32,279 nucleotides of DNA from Prevotellaceae bacterium (GTDB taxonomy: Bacteria > Bacteroidota > Bacteroidia > Bacteroidales > UBA932): contig JAITKG010000001.1 of NCBI GenBank assembly GCA_031278495.1, forward strand, positions 1 through 32,279, in the 5' to 3' direction. A program made the translations under genes and the position numbers. A model generated the notes under the pieces. That model was not told the DNA's origin, did not search any database, and saw only the letters and a program-made list of their open reading frames with translations. Below are positions 6,124 to 13,087 of the stretch, piece after piece (positions within the stretch are counted from its first letter, which is position 1; each line of letters begins with the position of its first letter).

Positions 6124-7569
6124 ATGAAAAAACAACCTGCTAAATCCCCTTCCCTGTTCGTGTCGTTGATACCGGTGGTAGTACTGGTCGGGCTGTTGTT
6201 TGGGACAATATCCCTGTTCGGCGGCAATACATTGTCCGGCGGCAGCCAGATTACTTTACTTATAGCGGCGGCGGTATGCTGCGCCATAGCCATATTGCAC
6301 TGCAAAACCGCATGGGACGCCATCGAGAAAACCATTATCAACAGTATCGCCGGCGTGGCGCCCGCCATATTGATACTGTTAATTATCGGTGCGCTGGCGG
6401 GCAGCTGGATGATTAGCGGAATCGTTCCCACGCTGATATATTACGGCATTCAAATCATCCATCCGGATTTTTATTTGGTTTCGACGTGCATCATCTGCGC
6501 CGTTGTGTCGGTGATGACCGGTACCTCGTGGACGACTATCGCAACTATCGGCATTGCCTTGCTGGGCATCGGTCAGGCGCAGGGCTTCCCGCCCGGTTGG
6601 ATTGCCGGCGCAATTATTTCCGGCGCCTATTTCGGCGATAAAATTTCGCCGTTGTCGGATACCACCGTCCTGGCGTCTTCCACTACCGGTACGCCTTTGT
6701 TTACGCACATCCGCTATATGATGATTACTACCGTTCCGTCCATGTTGATAACGCTGGTTATTTTTACGGTGGCGGGGTTTGTGCATACCCCTGCGGCAAC
6801 CGGCGATGTGGCGGTTTATGTGGATAAACTGGAAGAAACGTTTACTATTTCCTTATGGTTGCTGCTGGTGCCGGCGGTAACTATTTTTATGATTATAAAA
6901 AAAGTTCCGGCAATTATTACCCTGTTCCTGTCGGCGATGGTGGCGGGCGTTGTGGCGCTGTTTGTCCAGCCGCATTTGTTGCACGAGATAGCGGGGGCGG
7001 CGTCGCCGGAAAGCTTAGCCTCGAAATGCAAAGGGCTGCTGGTAACTTTTTACGGCAGCACACACATTGACGCCGGCAATGCGGCATTGAACGATTTGAT
7101 TTCAACTAACGGCATGGCGGGGATGCTCAATACCGTGTGGGTTATTATTTGCGCTATGGCTTTTTCCGGCGCCATGACTGCCAGCGGCATGCTGCAAGTC
7201 ATCACCACGTCGTTCATGCGCCTGATGAAACGCACGGTGAGCATGGTAACATCTACTGTTTGTTCCGGCATTATCCTGAACCTTATCGCCGCCGACCAGT
7301 ACATTGCCATTATCCTTACGGGAAGCATGTTCAAAGATATTTACCGGGAGAAAGGCTTTGAAAGCCGCCTCCTGAGCCGCACCACCGAAGACGCCGTTAC
7401 CGTTACTTCGCCGCTGGTGCCCTGGAATACCTGCGGGATGACGCAATCGAGTATACTCGGTATATCCACGTTTGTGTATTTGCCTTATTGCTTTTTCAAT
7501 TTGATAAGCCCGTTGATGAGTATCCTTATAGCCGCCTTAGGGTATAAAATTTACAGGCGTAAGCCATGA
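6124..7569 (+). CDS. nhaC: Na+/H+ antiporter, NhaC family
   Basis: This 481-residue, highly hydrophobic inner-membrane protein has about a dozen predicted transmembrane segments separated by short loops. It would exchange Na+ for H+ and so help with sodium and pH balance. Conserved stretches typical of NhaC are visible: VMTGTSWTTIATIGIALLGI, GAYFGDKISPLSDTTVLASS (residues ~170-189, with the charged D/K/D residues expected in the ion path), and TEDAVTVTSPLVPWNTCG near residue 420. It has its own promoter. Its TGA stop is only 2 bp from the stop of the convergent ammonia-lyase gene, with no terminator between. Lactate/malate-linked NhaC relatives look similar, so the exact exchange is not certain. 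Confidence 0.9.
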   Translation: MKKQPAKSPSLFVSLIPVVVLVGLLFGTISLFGGNTLSGGSQITLLIAAAVCCAIAILHCKTAWDAIEKTIINSIAGVAPAILILLIIGALAGSWMISGIVPTLIYYGIQIIHPDFYLVSTCIICAVVSVMTGTSWTTIATIGIALLGIGQAQGFPPGWIAGAIISGAYFGDKISPLSDTTVLASSTTGTPLFTHIRYMMITTVPSMLITLVIFTVAGFVHTPAATGDVAVYVDKLEETFTISLWLLLVPAVTIFMIIKKVPAIITLFLSAMVAGVVALFVQPHLLHEIAGAASPESLASKCKGLLVTFYGSTHIDAGNAALNDLISTNGMAGMLNTVWVIICAMAFSGAMTASGMLQVITTSFMRLMKRTVSMVTSTVCSGIILNLIAADQYIAIILTGSMFKDIYREKGFESRLLSRTTEDAVTVTSPLVPWNTCGMTQSSILGISTFVYLPYCFFNLISPLMSILIAALGYKIYRRKP

Positions 7570-7571
7570 CG

Positions 7572-9104
7572 TTAGCCGTGCGTCGTGAACCGTTTATTCT
7601 TCAGGTATTCGTTTATGCGTGCAATATCCTTGTGTTTCGTAGTGTCGCCCGTGAATGGCGGAAAGAAAGCGCGCACCTCGTTGTACACTTCTTTGGTGGC
7701 AGCCGAAAGCTGACGCTGTATTTTCAGGTAATCGACGGCTTGCACAATAGCCATGAAATGGATGCTCATCACCTGATAGGCATTTTCGATGACGGTTTTG
7801 GCAAGCAGCGCGGCATTGGCGCCCATGCTCACGATATCCTGGTTGTCGTTGTTGCACGGGATACTGTGTACATACATGGGGTTGGAGAGGGTTTGCGATT
7901 CGGCGGTGGTGGAGGTAGCCGTGAATTGCGCCGCCTGCAAGCCGTAATTAAGCCCCCTGACGCCCAGATTCCCGAACGGGGGCAGCAGGTTGTTGAGGCG
8001 TTCATGGAACAAATAATTCATTTGCCGTTCCGCCAGCATGGTTAATTTGGTTATGGCTATTTTCAGTTTGTCCATTTCAAACGACACATAGTCGCCATGA
8101 AAGTTCCCGCCGTGGAACACATTTCCAGCCTGCACGTCCACAATGGGGTTGTCGCTTGCCGAATTTATTTCGTTCATCAATACTTCTTCCACCTTTGCGA
8201 CGGCGTCAGCTACCGGACCTAAAACCTGCGGCACGCAACGGATGGAATAATACTCCTGCACTTTATCCTTAATGTAGGCGTCTTCTATTTTGTGGTCATA
8301 AAAGAAAGCTTCGCGCTTGCGGATACGCGCAGCGTCGTGCAAAACCGCCCGCAGTTGCGCCGCCACCTGTTGTTGCCCCCTGTGCTTCTTTGACACATTG
8401 AGTTCTTCCGAAAAATAATCGTCGAAAGCCGCCACAATCTCAAGCACCATCGCCGAAGCGATAACTGCCCAGTCGAGTATTTTTTTGGCGTAAAACAGGT
8501 TTATCATCCCGATGCCGGTCATGGCAGAGGTGCCGTTCAACAACGCCAAGCCTTCACGCACGTGCATTTTGACGGGTTGCAGGCGCAGTTCATCGAACAC
8601 CTGCTGGGTCGGCACGATGTCTCCTTTGTAGCGCACCTCGCCTTCGCCGATAAGGCACAGCGCAATGTGCGCCAATTGCACCAGATCGCCGCTGGCGCCC
8701 ACGCTGCCGTGTTCAAAGATTAACGGGTAAATATCGCGGTTGATAAACTCCGCCAGCAACGCCACCACCGACGGGTGAATACCCGAATATCCCCGCAGGA
8801 AAGTGCCTGCCCGCGCCAGCATAATAGCTTTGACGTACGGGTCGGGAACCAGTGCGCCTGCGCCCGTGCAGTGGCTCCGGATGATATTATATTGTAAATC
8901 GTTCAGGCTTTTGTCGTCAATCCGGTATTGCGCCATAGGTCCAAAGCCGGTGTTGATGCCATAAATCAATTTTTCTTTTGAAAAACGGTTTAAAAATTCA
9001 AATCCTTGCGCCACGCTGGCTAAGGTGGCTGCCGAAAGTTCTAATTTCTTTCCACGAAAAAGAATGTCATAAACATTGTCTGCGGTAAGTTCTAAATGTA
9101 TCAT
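7572..9104 (-). CDS. Aromatic amino acid ammonia-lyase (tyrosine ammonia-lyase-like, MIO enzyme)
   Basis: This 510-residue enzyme of the HAL/PAL/TAL family eliminates ammonia from an aromatic amino acid. The Ala-Ser-Gly that cyclises to the MIO cofactor is at 137-139 inside GSVGASGDLVQLAH. Other hallmarks are YGINTGFGP (49-57), the Ser-His pair at 77-78 in the substrate-selectivity loop, NSASDNPIVD, and FHGGNFHGDY. By recall the sequence resembles the tyrosine ammonia-lyases of Bacteroidota flexirubin/aryl-polyene pathways (DLVQL instead of the DLAPL usual in HutH) more than histidine degraders, so p-coumarate formation is the best guess. There are no hut genes and no polyene genes in this window. 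It starts 1 bp after the stop of the small secreted protein gene, so the two are probably coupled. Confidence 0.85.
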   Translation of the reverse strand: MIHLELTADNVYDILFRGKKLELSAATLASVAQGFEFLNRFSKEKLIYGINTGFGPMAQYRIDDKSLNDLQYNIIRSHCTGAGALVPDPYVKAIMLARAGTFLRGYSGIHPSVVALLAEFINRDIYPLIFEHGSVGASGDLVQLAHIALCLIGEGEVRYKGDIVPTQQVFDELRLQPVKMHVREGLALLNGTSAMTGIGMINLFYAKKILDWAVIASAMVLEIVAAFDDYFSEELNVSKKHRGQQQVAAQLRAVLHDAARIRKREAFFYDHKIEDAYIKDKVQEYYSIRCVPQVLGPVADAVAKVEEVLMNEINSASDNPIVDVQAGNVFHGGNFHGDYVSFEMDKLKIAITKLTMLAERQMNYLFHERLNNLLPPFGNLGVRGLNYGLQAAQFTATSTTAESQTLSNPMYVHSIPCNNDNQDIVSMGANAALLAKTVIENAYQVMSIHFMAIVQAVDYLKIQRQLSAATKEVYNEVRAFFPPFTGDTTKHKDIARINEYLKNKRFTTHG

Positions 9105-9105
9105 G

Positions 9106-9687
9106 CTATCTCCAATGCCACGTCCTTAAAATATTAAAAATGGAAGCCGCCCAATAGTTCCGCACGCCGAAACCTCCGGCGCGTCCTGTAATTTTCCGCG
9201 AATAAATAATTTCATGTGTCGCCTCGTCAAAAAAGACGACATGGTAAACGCCCGACCGCCGGGCTTTGCTCAACGTTTCTGCAATGAAAACCAAACCCAC
9301 CGTTGCATTGTTATCGGTGGAAAGCGGCGAAATAATTGCGCGGATATCGGCGTCCGAAATTTTTTCGCGCACGGTTCGCGCCGTCAACTGTTGGGCGTCG
9401 ATTTGCTCATTGTTGTTACCGGTTACGGAAAAATTGTAAGCCAATATTTCTTTACCCATGTATTTTTTGAAATTGTATTTGTTCACTTCCCGGTAAAGTA
9501 AATCGTTAATGGCAATAAGCCCGCCCTTAAACCGTTCAGGTATTTCCTCCACGTCGGGAGCTGTGGCCAGTGAAAAGTCAACGCCATAAAAATTTATTTC
9601 CCTTATTTTTTTAATATCGACGGATTGGGCGTCCGTTGGAGCTACCGGCGCCACCGTCATGGCAATCAGGAAAAGTATTTTTTTCAT
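9106..9687 (-). CDS. Small secreted protein of unknown function
   Basis: From the internal ATG at 9687 the product is 193 residues and begins with a clean signal peptide (MKKILFLIAM, cleavage near TDAQ). An upstream ATG at 9714 would add nine residues (MIHTLTFYN) ahead of it and looks less likely. The mature part has the phrase REINFYGVDFSLA near its start and shows no membrane segment, lipobox or repeat. I do not recognise a characterised family, though similar short secreted proteins occur in Bacteroidota. Its stop (TAG) is 1 bp from the ammonia-lyase ATG, so both are made from one transcript starting near 9750. A periplasmic or outer-membrane role is inferred from the signal only. Confidence 0.75.
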   Translation of the reverse strand: MKKILFLIAMTVAPVAPTDAQSVDIKKIREINFYGVDFSLATAPDVEEIPERFKGGLIAINDLLYREVNKYNFKKYMGKEILAYNFSVTGNNNEQIDAQQLTARTVREKISDADIRAIISPLSTDNNATVGLVFIAETLSKARRSGVYHVVFFDEATHEIIYSRKITGRAGGFGVRNYWAASIFNILRTWHWR

Positions 9688-9757
9688 ATTATAAAATGTT
9701 AATGTATGTATCATGTACGGGCGTGTTTATATCCCTGCATCTTCTGGTTGTAGGGGG

Positions 9758-9766
9758 ACAAAGGTA
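9758..9766 (-). promoter_or_regulatory. -7 promoter element for the secreted protein / ammonia-lyase operon
   Basis: TACCTTTGT on the minus strand matches TAnnTTTG. Transcription would start near 9750, about 60 nt before the favoured ATG at 9687. Confidence 0.6.
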
Positions 9767-9836
9767 CAAAATTTTTGCCGGCGCGCCACTATGAAACATT
9801 AAATCTTGAAATATCCGCATCCTGTTATTTGGAATT

Positions 9837-11054
9837 TTACCGTAAGGTAAGGTATGCCGACTGCAATAATTCCGCTGTGGCGGCGTTGATTTTCTTCAAT
9901 TCTTTCAAATCAATGCCGGCGTCCCGCCATTTTTCCATACTGTTATAATAATGGTCAAAAACGGCGGCTTCTACCTGCGCCACCTGCTGCATGATGCCGT
10001 CGCCCGACGGGTTGTAGAGGGCGGGAAAGTAAAGGTATTTTTTTTCATTGGCGCGCGTCAGCGGAAATACCTTGCTTTTGAGTGCAAGCGCATGGTCGCA
10101 CAATAGCGCATGGTTGGGAAGTTCGCTTTTGCACAGCATTTCCAGTTGCTGCCCGCCCGCTTTTACCCACATCGGTACGGCGACGCCCACCGGCGGATAA
10201 CCCAAAATCGTCCACACGGTAGTCATCTCGGGGTTTTCGCCCGGCTTCACGCCCTGTATAACCAGTGACGCCGACGATGATTTGCGCGGGATAAAATCAT
10301 GGTCATATACCCAGCCCCGCGCTTCCGGCGACGCAATGCCGCCGTCCAGCAGGTCGATGCCCATCAGCGAGTGGCGGAAAGAACGGGACAAATGACGGAA
10401 AATCCACTGCGGCGTAATGTTCCGGAGGGGCGCTTGTGGCAGGATAATCTCCATCGCCGTATGGTAGCGGATATATCCCATGCCCTCGCCAAACCGACCG
10501 GTATAGGAAAAATTGGTGTACACCAAAAAACCGTTGGGTGCAATTTTCGGGTCGTTCACATCCACTTTCACCCATTGCGTATTGTTGACTTCATAATAGG
10601 CGGCGCCGCCCTGCGCATCAATCACGCCGAAGTTCGCCTCTACCCGCATCGGGCGCGGGTAGCGGTCGAGGAATGCCTCGAACTCTGCCAGCGTGCTGCA
10701 TTCCGACAAGGCTTTATACATCAGTTCGCCTTCCCTGTCCATTTCCTCTATGTCGTCGTCTTTGAGGTTGTACGAGGCGGTGTTCATAATGGAAAACCCC
10801 GTGCTGTTGCTGCCTGTCCATGCCGTGCGACCGGTATCCGAGCTGTTCAGCAGGGCGAGGAATGCGTATTTCCCGGTATGGAAAAAGGCCATCCGGTTAT
10901 TCATATCGTCGGTGTCGCGGTGTTTCCAGAGGAGCGGCCGCCCGTCGGCGGTTACTTTTCCCGTAAAAATAGCCGAAGTACACCCGTAGCCGGCGCCCGC
11001 CGGACTTAACCATGTGCCGGCAATAAGTAAGGTAATGATAAATGCTGGTCTCAT
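9837..11054 (-). CDS. Secreted Ntn-hydrolase, C45 peptidase / acyltransferase-like
   Basis: This 405-residue protein starts with a signal peptide (cleavage near AGAGYG) followed directly by Cys25 in the phrase GCTSAIFTGK. That Cys is expected to become the N-terminal nucleophile of an Ntn-hydrolase. Downstream, DGRPLLWKHRDTDD, TGFSIMNTASYN and EANFGVIDAQGGAAYYEVN are the blocks seen in C45/AAT-like and choloylglycine-type amidases. The substrate is probably an amide or peptide bond in the periplasm or outside the cell; bile-salt or acyl-amide substrates are possible but not indicated. It is a single-gene unit with its own promoter, divergent from proC. Confidence 0.75.
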   Translation of the reverse strand: MRPAFIITLLIAGTWLSPAGAGYGCTSAIFTGKVTADGRPLLWKHRDTDDMNNRMAFFHTGKYAFLALLNSSDTGRTAWTGSNSTGFSIMNTASYNLKDDDIEEMDREGELMYKALSECSTLAEFEAFLDRYPRPMRVEANFGVIDAQGGAAYYEVNNTQWVKVDVNDPKIAPNGFLVYTNFSYTGRFGEGMGYIRYHTAMEIILPQAPLRNITPQWIFRHLSRSFRHSLMGIDLLDGGIASPEARGWVYDHDFIPRKSSSASLVIQGVKPGENPEMTTVWTILGYPPVGVAVPMWVKAGGQQLEMLCKSELPNHALLCDHALALKSKVFPLTRANEKKYLYFPALYNPSGDGIMQQVAQVEAAVFDHYYNSMEKWRDAGIDLKELKKINAATAELLQSAYLTLR

Positions 11055-11077
11055 TTGTAACAGTGAATAAATTATGC

Positions 11078-11086
11078 ATAAAGGTA
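11078..11086 (-). promoter_or_regulatory. Probable -7 element for the C45-like hydrolase
   Basis: TACCTTTAT on the minus strand differs from TAnnTTTG at one position and lies 23 nt before the ATG at 11054. Confidence 0.45.
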
Positions 11087-11127
11087 TAACTTTTTTTTGA
11101 ATTAGGGCAATGGAATCCTGTTTTCCT

Positions 11128-11166
11128 GCGTTAAATCTTTAAATCCTGAAATCTTTAAATCCCGTT
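11128..11166. repeat. AAATCTTTAAATCCTG word array
   Basis: Tandem, slightly varied copies of (TT)AAATC(TTT)AAATCC(TG) lie between the divergent promoters of the C45-like hydrolase and proC. Partial copies occur at 2883-2897 and 9799-9830. Confidence 0.55.
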
Positions 11167-11175
11167 AAAAAATAC

Positions 11176-11184
11176 TATCTTTGC
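11176..11184 (+). promoter_or_regulatory. -7 promoter element for proC
   Basis: TATCTTTGC is an exact match to TAnnTTTGC, 21 nt before the ATG at 11206. Confidence 0.75.
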
Positions 11185-11205
11185 GCAATCATTAAATTAA
11201 GCGCT

Positions 11206-11997
11206 ATGAAAATTACTATTATCGGCGTTGGCAACATCGGCGGCGCCATCCTCGAAGGCACGGTCAGGAAAGGGATTGTAGAACCCGCAAACATTACGGC
11301 GTCCGACCCCCATCCGGATTTTGCGGAAAAATTTATCCGCAAAAACATTATTGCCGGCTATACTGCCGATAATGTCCGCGCCATACAGGGCGCCGATTTG
11401 GTCATCGTAGCCGTAAAACCCTGGTTGGTGGAAAAGGTAATGGGCGAAATTGCCGGCGCGCTTGACCGTGCAAAGCAAGCCGTAGTGTCCATTGCCGCAG
11501 GCGTTACGTTCGACCGGCTTGAGCAGTACCTTTCGGTTGCCGGCTCAGGCGCGGTGGAGCTGTACCGCGTTATCCCCAACACCGCTATTTCCTTAGGACG
11601 GAGCGTATCGTTCATTACGCGGCGCAATACTTCTGCGGCGCACGACGAACAGGTACGCACGCTTTTCGCCGCTCTGGGCGAAATCGTTGACGTAGATGAA
11701 AGCGAGATGACGGCTTGCACCGCCCTTTCTTCGGCGGGCATCGCCTATGCCTTGCGCTACCTCAACGCCGCCATGCAGGGCGGAAAAGCATTGGGCTTGG
11801 ACGGGCAGAAATCATTGCGCATTGTGATGAAAACTATGGACGGCGCGCTGGCGTTGCTCGAAGCCAACGGCAACTGCCCGCAAGCGGAAATCGACAAGGT
11901 AACCACTCCCGGCGGCGTAACCTTGAAAGGACTCGACGCTATGGAAAACGGCGGGTTTACCCGCGCCGTCATCAACGGGCTGCTGGCGACAAAATAG
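11206..11997 (+). CDS. proC: Pyrroline-5-carboxylate reductase
   Basis: ProC reduces pyrroline-5-carboxylate to proline with NAD(P)H in the cytoplasm. The N-terminal Rossmann signature IIGVGNIGGAI is at residues 4-14, VIVAVKPWLVEKV is the second conserved block, and the C-terminal dimerisation/active-site block TTPGGVTLKGLDAMENGG is intact. The 263-residue length is standard. It is a single-gene unit with a strong -7 element 21 nt upstream. It converges on the toxin-antitoxin operon, with 55 bp between the stops and only a weak hairpin (TTCCT/AGGAA, ~12002-12018) there. Confidence 0.96.
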   Translation: MKITIIGVGNIGGAILEGTVRKGIVEPANITASDPHPDFAEKFIRKNIIAGYTADNVRAIQGADLVIVAVKPWLVEKVMGEIAGALDRAKQAVVSIAAGVTFDRLEQYLSVAGSGAVELYRVIPNTAISLGRSVSFITRRNTSAAHDEQVRTLFAALGEIVDVDESEMTACTALSSAGIAYALRYLNAAMQGGKALGLDGQKSLRIVMKTMDGALALLEANGNCPQAEIDKVTTPGGVTLKGLDAMENGGFTRAVINGLLATK

Positions 11998-12052
11998 CCG
12001 GATTCCTTGAAAACAGGAACTCTTTGCCAATTTTTGGCTTAATGGTCAAATA

Positions 12053-12472
12053 TTATTTGAAAAAAGTTTCTTTTTCAACTTTCGAATACAATTTTGAGGA
12101 TCTTAAATTTTCCAAAAGTAATTCCAAATCTTCGGTCAACAATGTTCCTTTGAATTGCGCTGCGCCGCATTCTATTTGTTGCGCAAGTTTTATTTTAGGA
12201 ATTTGCGATAACGCATGACAAGCAATAAAAGAATCATACGATAAAATATCAGGATAGTTTGAATGCTTTATCGGCATTTGCATATCCATGAAATCCGGTC
12301 GCGATTTTACATAGTTATTTATATTCGAATTGATAAAAAAGAACCCTACAAACCCCTGTTCATTTTCGCCTATTATTACAAAAAATTTACCATGATCAAT
12401 ATGATCAAATTCTTCGGCATGCAATAGGACGCCTCGCCTAATTAACGCCTTTGACAATATTGCCGGATTCAT
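12053..12472 (-). CDS. Putative toxin partner of a Panacea-domain antitoxin
   Basis: The product is 139 residues from the ATG at 12472, which overlaps the antitoxin stop as TAATG. A longer start at 12508 is possible but overlaps the antitoxin by 37 bp. I do not recognise a named family with certainty. The order of elements (RRGVLLHA near the N terminus, a GKFFVII strand, a YDSFIACHALSQIP segment, then KIKLAQQIECG.G.LL.EDLELLLENL) follows the plan of MazF/PemK-like RNase toxins, but the usual catalytic Arg/Ser-Thr positions cannot be assigned by eye. Being second in a two-gene operon after a Panacea antitoxin supports a toxin role. The coding sequence is clearly AT-richer than its neighbours. 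Confidence 0.55.
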   Translation of the reverse strand: MNPAILSKALIRRGVLLHAEEFDHIDHGKFFVIIGENEQGFVGFFFINSNINNYVKSRPDFMDMQMPIKHSNYPDILSYDSFIACHALSQIPKIKLAQQIECGAAQFKGTLLTEDLELLLENLRSSKLYSKVEKETFFK

Positions 12473-13017
12473 TATTGGGAAACGGTTGGTTGTAGCGGGG
12501 TTATCCAATTAAGATAGGAAATATAATCTTCTTTTTCGCCGGCTTCCCGCAACATATTTTCCATAGAAATAGGCGCATCGTCGGACGCCAAAGACCATGC
12601 AATGTCATGTGATTTTTGCCGTATTTCATCCCATGACAGCGTGCCATATTGCGCAATAGCGCTGTCCAACGCTTCAATATCCGATGCCGAAAGAAAATCT
12701 AAATCCGGCGCTTGTTTTGGTTGGATAAAATACCAATCGTGCACATCAAACAATTGAGCATAACGGGTAGCATCCTCTGTAAAAAAACTATCGCCACGTA
12801 CTGCTTTGAAAATATCATAAATTTTAGATGGTACAGGTCCGTCAGCCATTTTAATATACATATCGCCGGTTATAGACCTTCCATATTTTGCCAAGTGGTT
12901 ACGGTCGGCAAAGTAAATAATCTTAAATATTTTATGAAAATCTTTCCGCAATAAACCCTGCGCTACATAAAGGATAACTTGTAGCGATTTATCAAGATTA
13001 AAAATAGAAGTTGGCAT
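12472..13017 (-). CDS. SocA/Panacea (DUF4065) domain antitoxin-like protein
   Basis: This 181-residue protein matches the Panacea/SocA-like pattern: an N-terminal helical part (LLRKDFHKIFKIIYFADRNHLAKYG) followed by RSITGDMYIKMADGPVPSKIYDIF, where the GP-V/K-Y signature is typical. Such proteins are known as antitoxins that neutralise many unrelated toxins (PanAT systems) and as ClpXP adaptors (SocA). Here it is the first gene of a pair; the partner starts at its stop codon in a TAATG overlap. It has its own exact TAnnTTTGC promoter. The AT-rich composition and isolation between proC and porE suggest acquisition by transfer. Confidence 0.8.
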   Translation of the reverse strand: MPTSIFNLDKSLQVILYVAQGLLRKDFHKIFKIIYFADRNHLAKYGRSITGDMYIKMADGPVPSKIYDIFKAVRGDSFFTEDATRYAQLFDVHDWYFIQPKQAPDLDFLSASDIEALDSAIAQYGTLSWDEIRQKSHDIAWSLASDDAPISMENMLREAGEKEDYISYLNWITPLQPTVSQ

Positions 13018-13053
13018 AATTAACTTTGTTTATGGTAAAACATCATTAACACT

Positions 13054-13062
13054 GCAAATATA
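13054..13062 (-). promoter_or_regulatory. -7 promoter element for the toxin-antitoxin operon
   Basis: TATATTTGC on the minus strand matches TAnnTTTGC exactly, 37 nt before the antitoxin ATG at 13017. Confidence 0.7.
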
Positions 13063-13087
13063 TTACAATATTTTATATCTACAAAAT

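Noticed and set aside
7566..8045. Open frame of 159 codons on the plus strand
   Set aside because: It lies wholly antisense to the ammonia-lyase gene, whose conserved motifs are intact, and it has no family likeness.
10299..11009. Open frame of 236 codons on the plus strand
   Set aside because: It is antisense to the C45-like hydrolase; its composition is a by-product of codon use on the other strand.
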